DNA of 64,000 nt, from the NCBI RefSeq assembly GCF_007301515.1, contig NZ_CP041666.1, positions 3,286,001-3,350,000 on the forward strand. The letters are read 5' to 3'. The first letter of the stretch is position 1; each line of letters starts with the position of its first letter. Under the pieces are notes generated by a model, which made no database searches, was not told the DNA's origin, and saw only the letters and a list, made by a program, of their open reading frames with translations. This DNA comes from Radiobacillus deserti. GTDB lineage: Bacteria > Bacillota > Bacilli > Bacillales > Amphibacillaceae. Positions 1 to 8,876 of this stretch are shown piece after piece. Both the position numbers and the translations under genes were made by a program.

Positions 1-465
1 CATATGTATTAGCCTTAAGGATGCCTGTGGATAACGTCTTCGAACCATATTATGATTTGTATCAATGGATTCACTAAGCGCTTTTTGAGGCCCTTGAATC
101 ACAGTTTCCACCGTTGCGTTGCCACTTGTCGTGTTCAATAATTTTTGTACATCGATAATAAAGGTTTGATTCCCTGTAAAAATGGCGACATAGCCTTGAA
201 GGACTTGACTTAAAAGGTCCTCACGTTTTTTTGGCTGTTCTTGATTTGGCAATGACTGAAGATATGTTTTATACCCACTCTCATTGGTTCGATAGAACGG
301 CAGTATGACTGTATCCTGAAGGATTTTTCCATCCGTTACACTTGTTATGTATAAAATGTCGACATTATTGTCCGCATGGTTTAAGTTCTTTAGCGTTACA
401 TCCTGGGAGGATCCGAGCTGTTGCAAAATCCACTCTTTATCTGTCATTCTCCGTTGAAAAAGCAT
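1..465 (-). CDS. GerA-family spore germination receptor subunit (N-terminal part, cut by window edge)
   Basis: The visible 155 residues are the amino end of a GerAA/GerKA/GerBA-type protein, the large membrane subunit of nutrient germinant receptors in the spore inner membrane. The start is the ATG at 463-465, preceded by GGGGAGG at about 471-477. The reading frame is open to base 1. The family-typical stretch GPQKALSESIDTNHNMVRRR is visible, matching the conserved GPxxxFxESxxTNxxLxRxR region of GerA proteins. The C-terminal membrane domain would lie outside the window. A hairpin separates it from spoIIP upstream. Which germinant it serves cannot be told. Confidence 0.85.
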   Translation of the reverse strand, partial: MLFQRRMTDKEWILQQLGSSQDVTLKNLNHADNNVDILYITSVTDGKILQDTVILPFYRTNESGYKTYLQSLPNQEQPKKREDLLSQVLQGYVAIFTGNQTFIIDVQKLLNTTSGNATVETVIQGPQKALSESIDTNHNMVRRRYPQASLRLIHM

Positions 466-555
466 GCTTTCCTCCCCTTTTCCGTAAACAAGAAATTTGT
501 TACTTTTCAACTAGCATTACCGAGAATGAATCAACTCATACTTTTTCTGAATGAA

Positions 556-582
556 ACAAAAAAAGAGCCCAAGAGCTCCTTA
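556..582 (-). terminator. Intrinsic terminator after spoIIP
   Basis: Read on the minus strand, AGGAGC and GCTCTT form a short stem (one G-U pair) around a six-base loop, followed by seven T. It lies directly after the spoIIP stop codon. Confidence 0.65.
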
Positions 583-586
583 CACA

Positions 587-1678
587 TTATGATTCATTCG
601 ATACTTTTTCCGCCTGTTCGATGGAATTACTCAACACTTCTGCAATGGCATTCGCAGTATTTTGCAGCTCTTCTTTTTTGTTATCCACACCACCAACTTC
701 TATTAGGATGGAATGGTTGGAGAGATCCTGATTATATACTCCATTACCCTCAGCGTAATCTTTTTGATATACACCTCTACTGATTCCAGGATACTTTGCT
801 TTTAATGACGTATGTAAGGATTCTGCAAAGGCTAAATTCTCTTTATAGGATTCATGTTCCGTACCTACGATAAAAAACACTTTAGCATATTGCTTCCCGT
901 TGATATCTAGAGTAGTCGTATCCTTCCTTGCTGCATCACGATGAATATCAATCATATACTCCACTTTTTTGTTTTGAGCTGTTACCGATTGAATCGTTTG
1001 CCTAGATAGTTTGTAAGAATCCTCATAATCCCAATTATTTTCGACTAGAAGCTTGGTTACATTCGTTGTATCATGCTCTACCTCAATACCATAGGATTCC
1101 AAGGCACCTTTTAACATATCACCAACGAGCACGACATTCGTAGCATTATCAGTGCTTGACGCTTCACTTGGCTTGGTCGCATCCTCCAACAATGGAAGGT
1201 ACGCCTCCCAGCTATGGCTGTGATAGATAAAAACACTCGCTTCTGTATTGGTTGGCTTTGAATCCTCGGTTTGTCCCGTGCTCTCTTGAGCTAACTCCTC
1301 AAAATCTGGTGGAGGAGACTCCACAGGAGCACTGCTAGCTATTTCCTTATCAGATTTCGTGTACCAGTGAGAAGAGGCCATTTCTAATAAACTTGTAAAG
1401 TCCTTTGGTGCAAAGCCTGTCAATAGCTTTATGGTTTTTACAGTCGTTGGCATCTCGACGTCCATTGATACTAGAAAATCGTGAAATAACGGAGTTTCCG
1501 TACTGAGTCCTAACATAATTAGATTCGTTGTTGTCTCGTGTTTCGTTAGCTCTGATACTAAAGGAGAGTACCAAATAGTAGAATGCTGATTTGGGAAAAC
1601 GAGATAAATAACGAAGCCAAGCGAAATGGTTGTAGCTATAACGGACATTAGAATGGTTTGTTTTAGAGATTTCATCAT
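587..1678 (-). CDS. spoIIP: Stage II sporulation protein P (SpoIIP)
   Basis: SpoIIP is the peptidoglycan amidase/endopeptidase that, with SpoIID and SpoIIM, drives mother-cell membrane migration during engulfment. The 363-residue protein has one N-terminal membrane anchor (about residues 8-28), a low-complexity linker rich in E, P and S (about 112-147) and the C-terminal SpoIIP hydrolase domain. Family motifs visible are IYHSHSWEAY (about 150-159), IDIHRDA (about 242) and SILIEVGG (about 323). The length is close to the 400 residues of B. subtilis SpoIIP. The gene is not next to gpr as it is in B. subtilis, so it could be a second paralogue of the kind some Bacillaceae carry. The start has a second ATG immediately after it; AGGTG lies about 11 bases upstream. 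Confidence 0.88.
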   Translation of the reverse strand: MMKSLKQTILMSVIATTISLGFVIYLVFPNQHSTIWYSPLVSELTKHETTTNLIMLGLSTETPLFHDFLVSMDVEMPTTVKTIKLLTGFAPKDFTSLLEMASSHWYTKSDKEIASSAPVESPPPDFEELAQESTGQTEDSKPTNTEASVFIYHSHSWEAYLPLLEDATKPSEASSTDNATNVVLVGDMLKGALESYGIEVEHDTTNVTKLLVENNWDYEDSYKLSRQTIQSVTAQNKKVEYMIDIHRDAARKDTTTLDINGKQYAKVFFIVGTEHESYKENLAFAESLHTSLKAKYPGISRGVYQKDYAEGNGVYNQDLSNHSILIEVGGVDNKKEELQNTANAIAEVLSNSIEQAEKVSNES

Positions 1679-1762
1679 AAACGTTCACACCTATACATCT
1701 CTCTTCCTAGTTTGTCTGATTATATGTGTGGTAGAGAAAAGATAGAACATGAAACAGAAAGA

Positions 1763-2004
1763 AGGGGCTGGGACATAACGAAAAGGATAAGTCGAAAAGC
1801 CGAACACAGCCTATACTAGCTCCGGAACTATACGTAGACTCCAGCTGAAAAAAAAGCATCGGTGAGACCCCACCGTGCGTCAGCACGAGGAGGCTCACCA
1901 GCCGCCCGCGGAAAGCGTCGTATATTTCCGGAGCGGGGTATTGGCACTATTTATAATTGTTCGTTTTTTCATTGCTTCCTATACTTTTGTCCCAGCCTCT
2001 CCCT
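1763..2004. repeat. Structured intergenic repeat element with CTGGGACA ends
   Basis: This 240-bp element ends in a perfect 10-bp inverted repeat, GGCTGGGACA (1766-1775) and TGTCCCAGCC (1988-1997). Inside are 16-bp arms, 1819-1834 and 1919-1934, complementary at 15 of 16 positions. Inside those a GGTGAG/CTCACC pair flanks the stretch between about 1861 and 1901. The inner text, with its GTGAGACCCCAC and GAGGAGGCTCACCAGC phrases and the CGCGGAAAGCG end, resembles a dispersed intergenic repeat I recall from many Bacillaceae genomes. The whole element folds into nested hairpins on either strand. It abuts the chemoreceptor stop codon, so it may also end that transcript. No protein-coding capacity is credible. 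Confidence 0.75.
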
Positions 2005-2005
2005 A

Positions 2006-3760
2006 TCACTCTATTTGAAACTTCTTGATTTCCTCCTCTAGTTGCTTCGATAATGCATCTAGCTTTTTGGCGCTTTCGGTTACCTCCTCAACAGAGCTGT
2101 GCGATTGTTGCGCAGATGCAGCTGTTTGTTCAATACCAGCTGCCGACTCTTCAGCAACTGCAGCAATATTATCAATAGATTGACTCATCTCACGACTATT
2201 CTCCGTAATTAATTGTAAGTCAGAAGAGATCTTTTCGCTGTTCTCCACCATCTCGAGAACGGATTCCTTAATTTGATCAAATGTTTTTCGTGTTTGTTGA
2301 ATTTGTTCCGTCCCCTCTTCCACTTCCGTATAACTTTCGCGCAGTGAAGTAACAACATATTCAGAGCTGTTTGTAATTCGTTTCACGATATCTGTTATTT
2401 CTCCAACCGAGCTTGATACTTGCTCTGCCAACACCCTTACTTCATTGGCTACAACGGCGAACCCTTTTCCTTGTTCCCCTGCTCGAGCTGCTTCGATGGC
2501 TGCATTAAGTGCAAGTAAGTTTGTTTGTTCTGCGACTCCCTGAATTACTTCTACTAGTTTCGTAATTTCCTTCGTATCACTACTTAGATCATCAACGCGA
2601 TGGACGGCTTCACTTACTTTTTCGTGAATATTTTGCATCTGGTCTACAGATTGACTCATGAGCACCGTTCCGTCTTCTGCCATTTCCATCACTTGGCTAG
2701 ATGTATTGGATACAGCATGTCCATTATCATACGCATTGTTGACCTTCTCAGTAAACTGCCCCATGAAATGAGCTAAATTTGATGCGTTTGTTGCCTGTGC
2801 CTCGGAGCCAGAGGATAATTCCTGCATGGTGGCAGCAACTTGATTACTCGTTTCTTTTACTTGAAACGAGGACTGAATGAGCCAATCACTTTGAGTGGTT
2901 ACTTGCCTAGACGCACCGGATACACTTTGAATAATGGAACGGATACTTGTTTGTAAATGATTTAAGGCTTCTGTTAATTTTTTCGTTTCATCGCTTGTAT
3001 TTACGCTTAACGGTTCATGATATAGTTCCCCGTTTGCAATCTGTGCCATCCTATCTGATACGCGTGTAATCGGTTTTGTTATTTTTCCTGAAATAAACCA
3101 AATAATAAGAGCACCAATAATCAAAGCCGCACCAATTGCTATAGCCATAATACTGAGCAACCGATTTGCGCCTGCATTAAAATCTACCATATAAGTACCA
3201 GCACAAATAATAAATCCCCAGTTTTCCTCTTGTTCGGCATACGTTACTTTCGGTTCAATGGCGTTTGGATTGTCCGGAAGTGGCCAGTCGTAATAGCTAA
3301 ACCCATTCCCTTCCAGTGCAGACTCCACTATCGCCTTTCCTACTTTAACACCATTCGGATCTTCTTTATCCCATAAATTAGTTCCCTCGGAGTTAGGGTG
3401 TCCTAATAGTACCCCTTGTTCATCAATAATGAAGAAGTAGCCATGCTTTCCTATCTCAATAGAGGAGTCGATTGGTCGTGTTCCATCTTGTTGTAGTTCC
3501 CCTAATAACGCGACCTTTAATCGTTCTTGAGCTTCTTCCTCAGTCAAATCTCCTTCTTCTACTTGCTTCGAAAGACTGTCTGCCAATTTCACAGCCATTC
3601 GAACATTGTTTTGAAGGTTTACTTCCCCTAGGTCATTTAAATCTGCCTTACTTGTGTTATAGCCAATCATTCCTATCACCAGTGATGGAAACGCTAACAA
3701 AAGTAGGCACACAATTATGATTTTCACTCTTAATGACCGTATCTGTATCAATTTGCCCAT
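2006..3760 (-). CDS. Methyl-accepting chemotaxis protein with Cache sensor
   Basis: This is a transmembrane chemoreceptor that passes ligand signals to the CheA-CheW complex. I place the start at the ATG at 3758-3760 ([13 protein letters not shown]), because GGGGGAG sits seven bases upstream; the reading frame stays open to 3853 without a ribosome site. The 584-residue protein has a first membrane helix (about 15-35), an extracellular single Cache domain (about 45-195, with [13 protein letters not shown] and GNGFSYYDW), a second helix (about 200-225), a HAMP linker and a long cytoplasmic coiled coil. The coiled coil carries the signalling tip [20 protein letters not shown]. The C-terminal end lacks a CheR-binding pentapeptide that I can recognise. 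The ligand is unknown. Confidence 0.9.
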   Translation of the reverse strand: MGKLIQIRSLRVKIIIVCLLLLAFPSLVIGMIGYNTSKADLNDLGEVNLQNNVRMAVKLADSLSKQVEEGDLTEEEAQERLKVALLGELQQDGTRPIDSSIEIGKHGYFFIIDEQGVLLGHPNSEGTNLWDKEDPNGVKVGKAIVESALEGNGFSYYDWPLPDNPNAIEPKVTYAEQEENWGFIICAGTYMVDFNAGANRLLSIMAIAIGAALIIGALIIWFISGKITKPITRVSDRMAQIANGELYHEPLSVNTSDETKKLTEALNHLQTSIRSIIQSVSGASRQVTTQSDWLIQSSFQVKETSNQVAATMQELSSGSEAQATNASNLAHFMGQFTEKVNNAYDNGHAVSNTSSQVMEMAEDGTVLMSQSVDQMQNIHEKVSEAVHRVDDLSSDTKEITKLVEVIQGVAEQTNLLALNAAIEAARAGEQGKGFAVVANEVRVLAEQVSSSVGEITDIVKRITNSSEYVVTSLRESYTEVEEGTEQIQQTRKTFDQIKESVLEMVENSEKISSDLQLITENSREMSQSIDNIAAVAEESAAGIEQTAASAQQSHSSVEEVTESAKKLDALSKQLEEEIKKFQIE

Positions 3761-3961
3761 CCCTAACTCCCCCTTTAGCTTGATAATAATATAAACATAC
3801 CACAATAATTGACAAATTTCGATATAATTTTCAGAATTTTTAGTTTGTAACATCTTTATTGAGGGGAGGGTAAACGCTTTATACGTTAAAAAAGTATTCT
3901 GCCGACGTACAGCATTTCCATTATTCAGTTCTAGGCAGTAATTTAGTTTTGTCTCAGCTTA

Positions 3962-3992
3962 AAAGAAAAAAGAGTGCAAGATTTGCACTCTT
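3962..3992 (-). terminator. Intrinsic terminator of the riboswitch-controlled gene
   Basis: On the minus strand GAGTGCAA and TTGCACTC make a perfect 8-bp stem with a three-base loop, followed by a T-rich tract. It overlaps the stop region of the 142-residue membrane protein. Confidence 0.85.
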
Positions 3993-4419
3993 ATCGTTCT
4001 TTCTCTTCTTCCTCTAGAAACGTTACAAATGTGTGGAAACCCAACACAGGTTGTTGTTTAACCATTTGGATGAATTTATTTTTTGTTGATTCTGGAACAA
4101 CTTCACTTTGCTCGATTCTCTTCAAGATGTGCTGGTTACTTTGTTTTTGTATTTCCTTGCGCAAGAACTTTGATTCTTTTGATAAGGCCATCCCAACAGC
4201 AGCCATCAGTGCAAATATAATTAAGGAAATACTCAGTCCATTGCTGAGGCCATTCGTGAACAGTAAAACAAAAATATTAATAATCGAAACAATAATCATT
4301 GGAAAAGCGATGGAGGTATAAAGGGAAGATTTTTTCATCAACGGTCTAATCTTTTCACTAATTGCCTCCATTTCTCGTTGTATATAGTGCGGCATTTTTT
4401 GAAACATCATTGGATTCAT
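3991..4419 (-). CDS. Small two-helix membrane protein under a Mn2+ riboswitch (YwnF/YybP-like, tentative)
   Basis: The start is the ATG at 4417-4419, preceded by AGGAGGGG; the frame runs on to 4443 without another good site. The 142-residue product begins MNPMMFQKMPHYIQREME and has two adjacent hydrophobic segments (about 33-75) and a charged C-terminal tail ending in EEEEKER. It looks like the small uncharacterised Bacillus membrane proteins of the YwnF/DUF5392 type, recognised from memory only. Its leader is a yybP-ykoY riboswitch, so its expression probably rises with manganese. In B. subtilis the same riboswitch class precedes ykoY, a TerC-like Mn exporter, and yybP, of unknown function. 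A role in Mn2+ handling is inferred from this control alone. Confidence 0.7.
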   Translation of the reverse strand: MNPMMFQKMPHYIQREMEAISEKIRPLMKKSSLYTSIAFPMIIVSIINIFVLLFTNGLSNGLSISLIIFALMAAVGMALSKESKFLRKEIQKQSNQHILKRIEQSEVVPESTKNKFIQMVKQQPVLGFHTFVTFLEEEEKER

Positions 4420-4479
4420 TTGAACCCCTCCTATAATAATCACTAAAAAGACCTACACCACGTCCTCGGCATAAGTCAA

Positions 4480-4605
4480 AAATACAAAAAAGACCTATAC
4501 CGGTTACGGTAAGGTCTTGCTAACAACTTGTTGGTTGCCAGCCATGCCGAGAGCATGTGCTCTGTATTGACGACTATGGCTGTGAAAGCTACTCCCCTTA
4601 AGGAA
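4480..4605 (-). ncRNA. yybP-ykoY (Mn2+) riboswitch with terminator platform
   Basis: Read on the minus strand, the leader starts with AAGGGGAGTAGC (about 4604-4588). It then carries GTCGTCAATACAG, CTCGGCATGGCTGGCAA and GCAAGACCTTACCG, which are the conserved strands of the yybP-ykoY four-way junction. The 3' end AAGACCTTACCG pairs with CCGGTATAGGTCTT followed by TTTT to form a terminator at about 4485-4517. A second near-copy of that arm, GGTGTAGGTCTTTTT (about 4446-4460), lies closer to the gene and could compete for pairing. This class binds Mn2+ and turns genes on. Confidence 0.85.
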
Positions 4606-4625
4606 TATGAACTTCTTATGGTTTT

Positions 4626-4654
4626 AGCTTACAACCTTCCTATCTAATTGTCAA
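4626..4654 (-). promoter_or_regulatory. Promoter of the Mn2+ riboswitch transcript
   Basis: On the minus strand TTGACA (4649-4654) is followed after exactly 17 bp by TAAGCT (4626-4631). A start near 4619 would place the riboswitch aptamer about 15 bases into the RNA. The -10 element is weak; the -35 is perfect. Confidence 0.55.
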
Positions 4655-4669
4655 AGGAAATACTCGGTA

Positions 4670-6070
4670 TTAAAAAAACAGATGTGCCATTAGAACAATA
4701 ATAGGCAATGTAATAAGCGTTCTTTCTATGAAAATGATAACGAGATCCCCAAAACGGACTGGGAGCTTAGATCCTAGCAACAGTCCTCCAACTTCAGACA
4801 TGTAAATTAACTGCGTAACAGAAACACAAGCAATCACAAAGCGAGTTAGCGGACTTTCAATTCCACTTCCAATAACGGAAGGCAAAAACATGTCTGCAAA
4901 CCCAATTACCATTGTCGGAGCTGCTTCTACAGCTGCTGGAACCTGTAACACTTGTAATAGTGGAACAAACGGGGCACCAATCCATTCAAAAACAGGAGTC
5001 TTCTCCGCAATAATGAGTGCAATCGTTCCAATCGCCATTACGATCGGAATGACGCCCATCCACATATCTAAGACGTTTTGTACGCCACCTTTACCAACCG
5101 CCCTCCATTCTGTTTGCTTCGCTTTCCCCACAGCTTGGAGCAATCCAAACTTCAGACGAGAGAGGTGGGAAGGGATGTTTTCGCTCTTTACGGTGGAAGA
5201 CCCATCTAAATACGTATCTGCTTTTCTAGATAGTGGTGGAATACGCGGACAAATAATAGCAGCTGCTAATCCAGCAATAACAATGGTTGTGTAATAAGGA
5301 ATAAACATATGCTCAAGTTCCATCAACTCAAGAACAACAATCGTAAAGGTAATCGATACTACCGAGAAAGTCGTTCCGATAACGGCAGCTTCTCTTTTCG
5401 TGTAATAGCCATCTTCATATTGTTTATTTGTCAACAATACGCCGATTGTTCCATCCCCTAACCAGGAAGCAATACAATCAATGGAGGATCGACCTGGTAG
5501 GGTGAAGACAGGTCGCATTATTTTTGTAAGTAACGCACCGAACAATTCTAAAAGTCCAAAATCTAATAATAATGGTAAAAACAAGCCAGCAAATAAGAAT
5601 ACAGCGACCAACGCCGGAATTAAGTCATTAAACAATAATCCACCCGTATCGTCCGACCATATAAATTCCGGTCCAAATTGAAATAAGGTCATGACTGCGA
5701 AAATCATAGCAAGTATTCTCGCCAAAACCCACAAAGGCGCTACGTCAAAAAGACCTTTCAAGAAAGGACTGTTCCTTATAATCTTAGGCTTACTTATCTT
5801 CGTTACAATAGTAATAATCACAGTTAAAGAAATAATAATGGTGACGAATTCAGGAATGATTGCTACAAATGTCTCTCGAATCCAATCAGCTAACATAGCT
5901 ACAGGTATCGTCACCTTACCTTGGAAAGAAAATGGAATCATGAAAAGCATTATTCCAATAAGAGAAGGAACAATAAACTTAAAGACACTTCCGACAGAAG
6001 GGTTCCCATCCACCCCTAGTCTTTGATTCGCTCTTTCCGATGCCTCTTGATTATCAAATGAATCCTTCAT
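4670..6070 (-). CDS. YjiH-family membrane protein with nucleoside-recognition (Gate) domains
   Basis: This is a 466-residue polytopic membrane protein of the YjiH/Gate family, with about ten to twelve hydrophobic segments and a soluble N-terminal 25 residues. Recognisable stretches are FIVPSLIGIMLFMIPFSFQG (about 29-48) and SSIDCIASWLGDGTIGVLLT (about 196-215), the latter typical of Gate domains also found in SpoIIIAE-like and nucleoside-transport proteins. The substrate of YjiH proteins is not established. The start ATG at 6070 follows GAGGGGAG. The gene stands alone between the riboswitch gene and ykpA, divergent from ykpA. Confidence 0.8.
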   Translation of the reverse strand: MKDSFDNQEASERANQRLGVDGNPSVGSVFKFIVPSLIGIMLFMIPFSFQGKVTIPVAMLADWIRETFVAIIPEFVTIIISLTVIITIVTKISKPKIIRNSPFLKGLFDVAPLWVLARILAMIFAVMTLFQFGPEFIWSDDTGGLLFNDLIPALVAVFLFAGLFLPLLLDFGLLELFGALLTKIMRPVFTLPGRSSIDCIASWLGDGTIGVLLTNKQYEDGYYTKREAAVIGTTFSVVSITFTIVVLELMELEHMFIPYYTTIVIAGLAAAIICPRIPPLSRKADTYLDGSSTVKSENIPSHLSRLKFGLLQAVGKAKQTEWRAVGKGGVQNVLDMWMGVIPIVMAIGTIALIIAEKTPVFEWIGAPFVPLLQVLQVPAAVEAAPTMVIGFADMFLPSVIGSGIESPLTRFVIACVSVTQLIYMSEVGGLLLGSKLPVRFGDLVIIFIERTLITLPIIVLMAHLFF

Positions 6071-6247
6071 TCAGACTCCCCTCTCAAGAAAATGAAAACG
6101 CGTTCAATAGGTACGGTTCGGATTATATACTATGAATTTTCACTTTTTCCTATAGTATGATTTTCTTATATACAAAAATTTATACCATTGTATTCCACCT
6201 AGTTTTTTAAGCTAAACCTATTTCTTCCCATTTATACACTAGGTTTA

Positions 6248-6276
6248 TTGACTTCACAGGCTAAATCGCTTAAGCT
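6248..6276 (+). promoter_or_regulatory. Possible promoter of ykpA
   Basis: TTGACT (6248-6253), a 17-bp spacer and TAAGCT (6271-6276) lie 27 bp upstream of the ykpA start. The -10 match is poor, so this is a candidate only. The rest of the 230-bp divergent intergenic region is A+T rich with no other strong element. Confidence 0.4.
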
Positions 6277-6302
6277 AGGCTTTGATTGGAGGAATGTGTT
6301 AC

Positions 6303-7929
<1,627 letters not shown>

Positions 7930-7933
7930 GGAA

Positions 7934-7961
7934 AAGTGGGCCAGTCTGGTCCACTTTTTTT
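7934..7961 (+). terminator. Intrinsic terminator of ykpA
   Basis: AAGTGGGCCA pairs with TGGTCCACTT (10 bp, one G-U pair) around GTC and is followed by seven T. Confidence 0.9.
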
Positions 7962-7979
7962 GAACTGCGAGGAAAAAAG

Positions 7980-8459
7980 ATGAATAATAATGTGTAATTA
8001 GAATTTTACAAAGAAGAATATAAAAAGGAATGAGAGGATTACCCACTTCTACCCGAACAGCTACAATTTACAGGATTACCTTTAGACTGTGTAGCAAAGT
8101 CCTCTATAGAAAATGACTACTATCCAATTGTGATCTTGCATCATGATATGCCAGTAGGTTTTTTTGTCCTACACGGCTGGGATGGTGTGCAAAAATACAG
8201 TGATAACCAAAATGCCTTGTTAATACGTGCCTATTCCATACATCCTAGCTTTCAAGGGAAGGGAATCGCTTTGCAATCACTACAAATTCTACCAACATTT
8301 GTGAAAAAACAGTTCCCAACTTGTAATGAAATTGTACTTGGGGTTAATCACAAAAATATACCTGCGCAACGATTATATCTCCGTTCTGGATTCAAGGACA
8401 GTGGTAAAAGAATCATCGGAAAATTAGGAGAGCAGTTTGTATTTCATATGAATGTGTAA
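7980..8459 (+). pseudogene. GNAT-family N-acetyltransferase with two in-frame stop codons
   Basis: Reading from ATG 7980 (GAGG eleven bases upstream), one frame runs to 8459 but is interrupted by TAA at 7995-7997 and TGA at 8031-8033. Without them the protein would be about 159 residues: MNNNV-stop-LEFYKEEYKKE-stop-EDYPLLPEQLQFTGLP, then the GNAT core. The core has AYSIHPSFQGKGIALQSLQI, which holds the acetyl-CoA loop (Q/RxxGxG/A), and AQRLYLRSGFKDSG, the classical C-terminal GNAT strand. Both stops are one C-to-T change from sense codons (CAA, CGA). A GTG at 8130 could start a 109-residue fragment, but I see no ribosome site for it. Confidence 0.8.
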
Positions 8460-8470
8460 ACAGGCATGTA

Positions 8471-8506
8471 GAAAGGTCCGTCATCTTTTTGACGGACCTT
8501 TCTTAA
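8471..8506 (+). terminator. Intrinsic terminator after the GNAT remnant
   Basis: GAAAGGTCCGTC and GACGGACCTTTC form a perfect 12-bp stem around an eight-base loop. On the plus strand it is followed only by TTAATTT, so the tail is short. Confidence 0.7.
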
Positions 8507-8750
8507 TTTGAACGAAGTACCTGTAAAATGGTAAAACTAATGGAGTCACCGGATTCTTTTTACAAAATAACTTGGTGTATATTTAGAAAGAATAGCAACA
8601 TCTATTCTTTGTTCTTTAGTAATTCCAGAAAACTCGAATATCCTCCTGTCCCACCATCTATTATCCAATTTTCTCAAGAAAAAGCATTTGATTTTTTACA
8701 GTGGAATAACCTGACGTAACTGGAGATTCAAGAGCATCATTTGAATTTTG
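8507..8750. other. Gene-free stretch with a possible coding remnant on the minus strand
   Basis: No convincing gene lies here. On the minus strand a stretch of about 50 codons without a stop ends at TGA 8546-8548 and reads in part SGITKEQRIDVAILSKYTPS, which looks protein-like. It has no start with a ribosome site and an in-frame TAA just upstream. It may be the eroded tail of a lost gene, and I do not recognise the family. The plus-strand ORF in the same place looks like chance. Confidence 0.3.
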
Positions 8751-8756
8751 TCTTTT

Positions 8757-8774
8757 TTGTGAAATAATTCACAA
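8757..8774. promoter_or_regulatory. Rex-type operator 1 of nox (upstream of -35)
   Basis: TTGTGAAATAATTCACAA is a perfect match to the Gram-positive Rex consensus TTGTGAANNNNTTCACAA; it also fits the Fnr/Crp pattern TGTGA-N6-TCACA. Its centre is 63 bp from operator 2. Confidence 0.75.
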
Positions 8775-8779
8775 AATAA

Positions 8780-8808
8780 TTGCTTATTGGATTGTAAGAC
8801 GTTATACT
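8780..8808 (+). promoter_or_regulatory. SigA promoter of nox
   Basis: TTGCTT (8780-8785), a 17-bp spacer and TATACT (8803-8808) form a good housekeeping promoter. The predicted start is near 8815, with operators on both sides. Confidence 0.7.
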
Positions 8809-8819
8809 CAATGTATAGT

Positions 8820-8837
8820 TTGTGATAAACATCACAA
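8820..8837. promoter_or_regulatory. Rex/Fnr-type operator 2 of nox (at the transcription start)
   Basis: TTGTGATAAACATCACAA keeps both TTGTGA/TCACAA arms with a changed centre. It covers the region just downstream of the predicted transcription start, a position expected to block initiation or elongation. Confidence 0.65.
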
Positions 8838-8840
8838 TAT

Positions 8841-8858
8841 AAGTGAAAGAATTCACAA
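8841..8858. promoter_or_regulatory. Rex/Fnr-type operator 3 of nox (leader)
   Basis: AAGTGAAAGAATTCACAA matches the Rex consensus except at the outer left bases. Its centre lies 21 bp, two DNA turns, from operator 2 and immediately upstream of the ribosome site. Confidence 0.6.
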
Positions 8859-8876
8859 TTCAGGAGGCGTTTTACT

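Noticed and set aside
1707..1898. 63-codon minus-strand ORF
   Set aside because: It lies mostly inside the structured repeat, has no ribosome site and unlikely composition; the inverted repeats explain the sequence better.
5691..6026. Long plus-strand ORFs opposite yjiH, trp, arg and other genes
   Set aside because: They are antisense shadows of well-supported genes, without ribosome sites or recognisable domains.
8528..8719. 63-codon plus-strand ORF before nox
   Set aside because: No ribosome site and composition like translated non-coding DNA; the opposite strand looks more protein-like.
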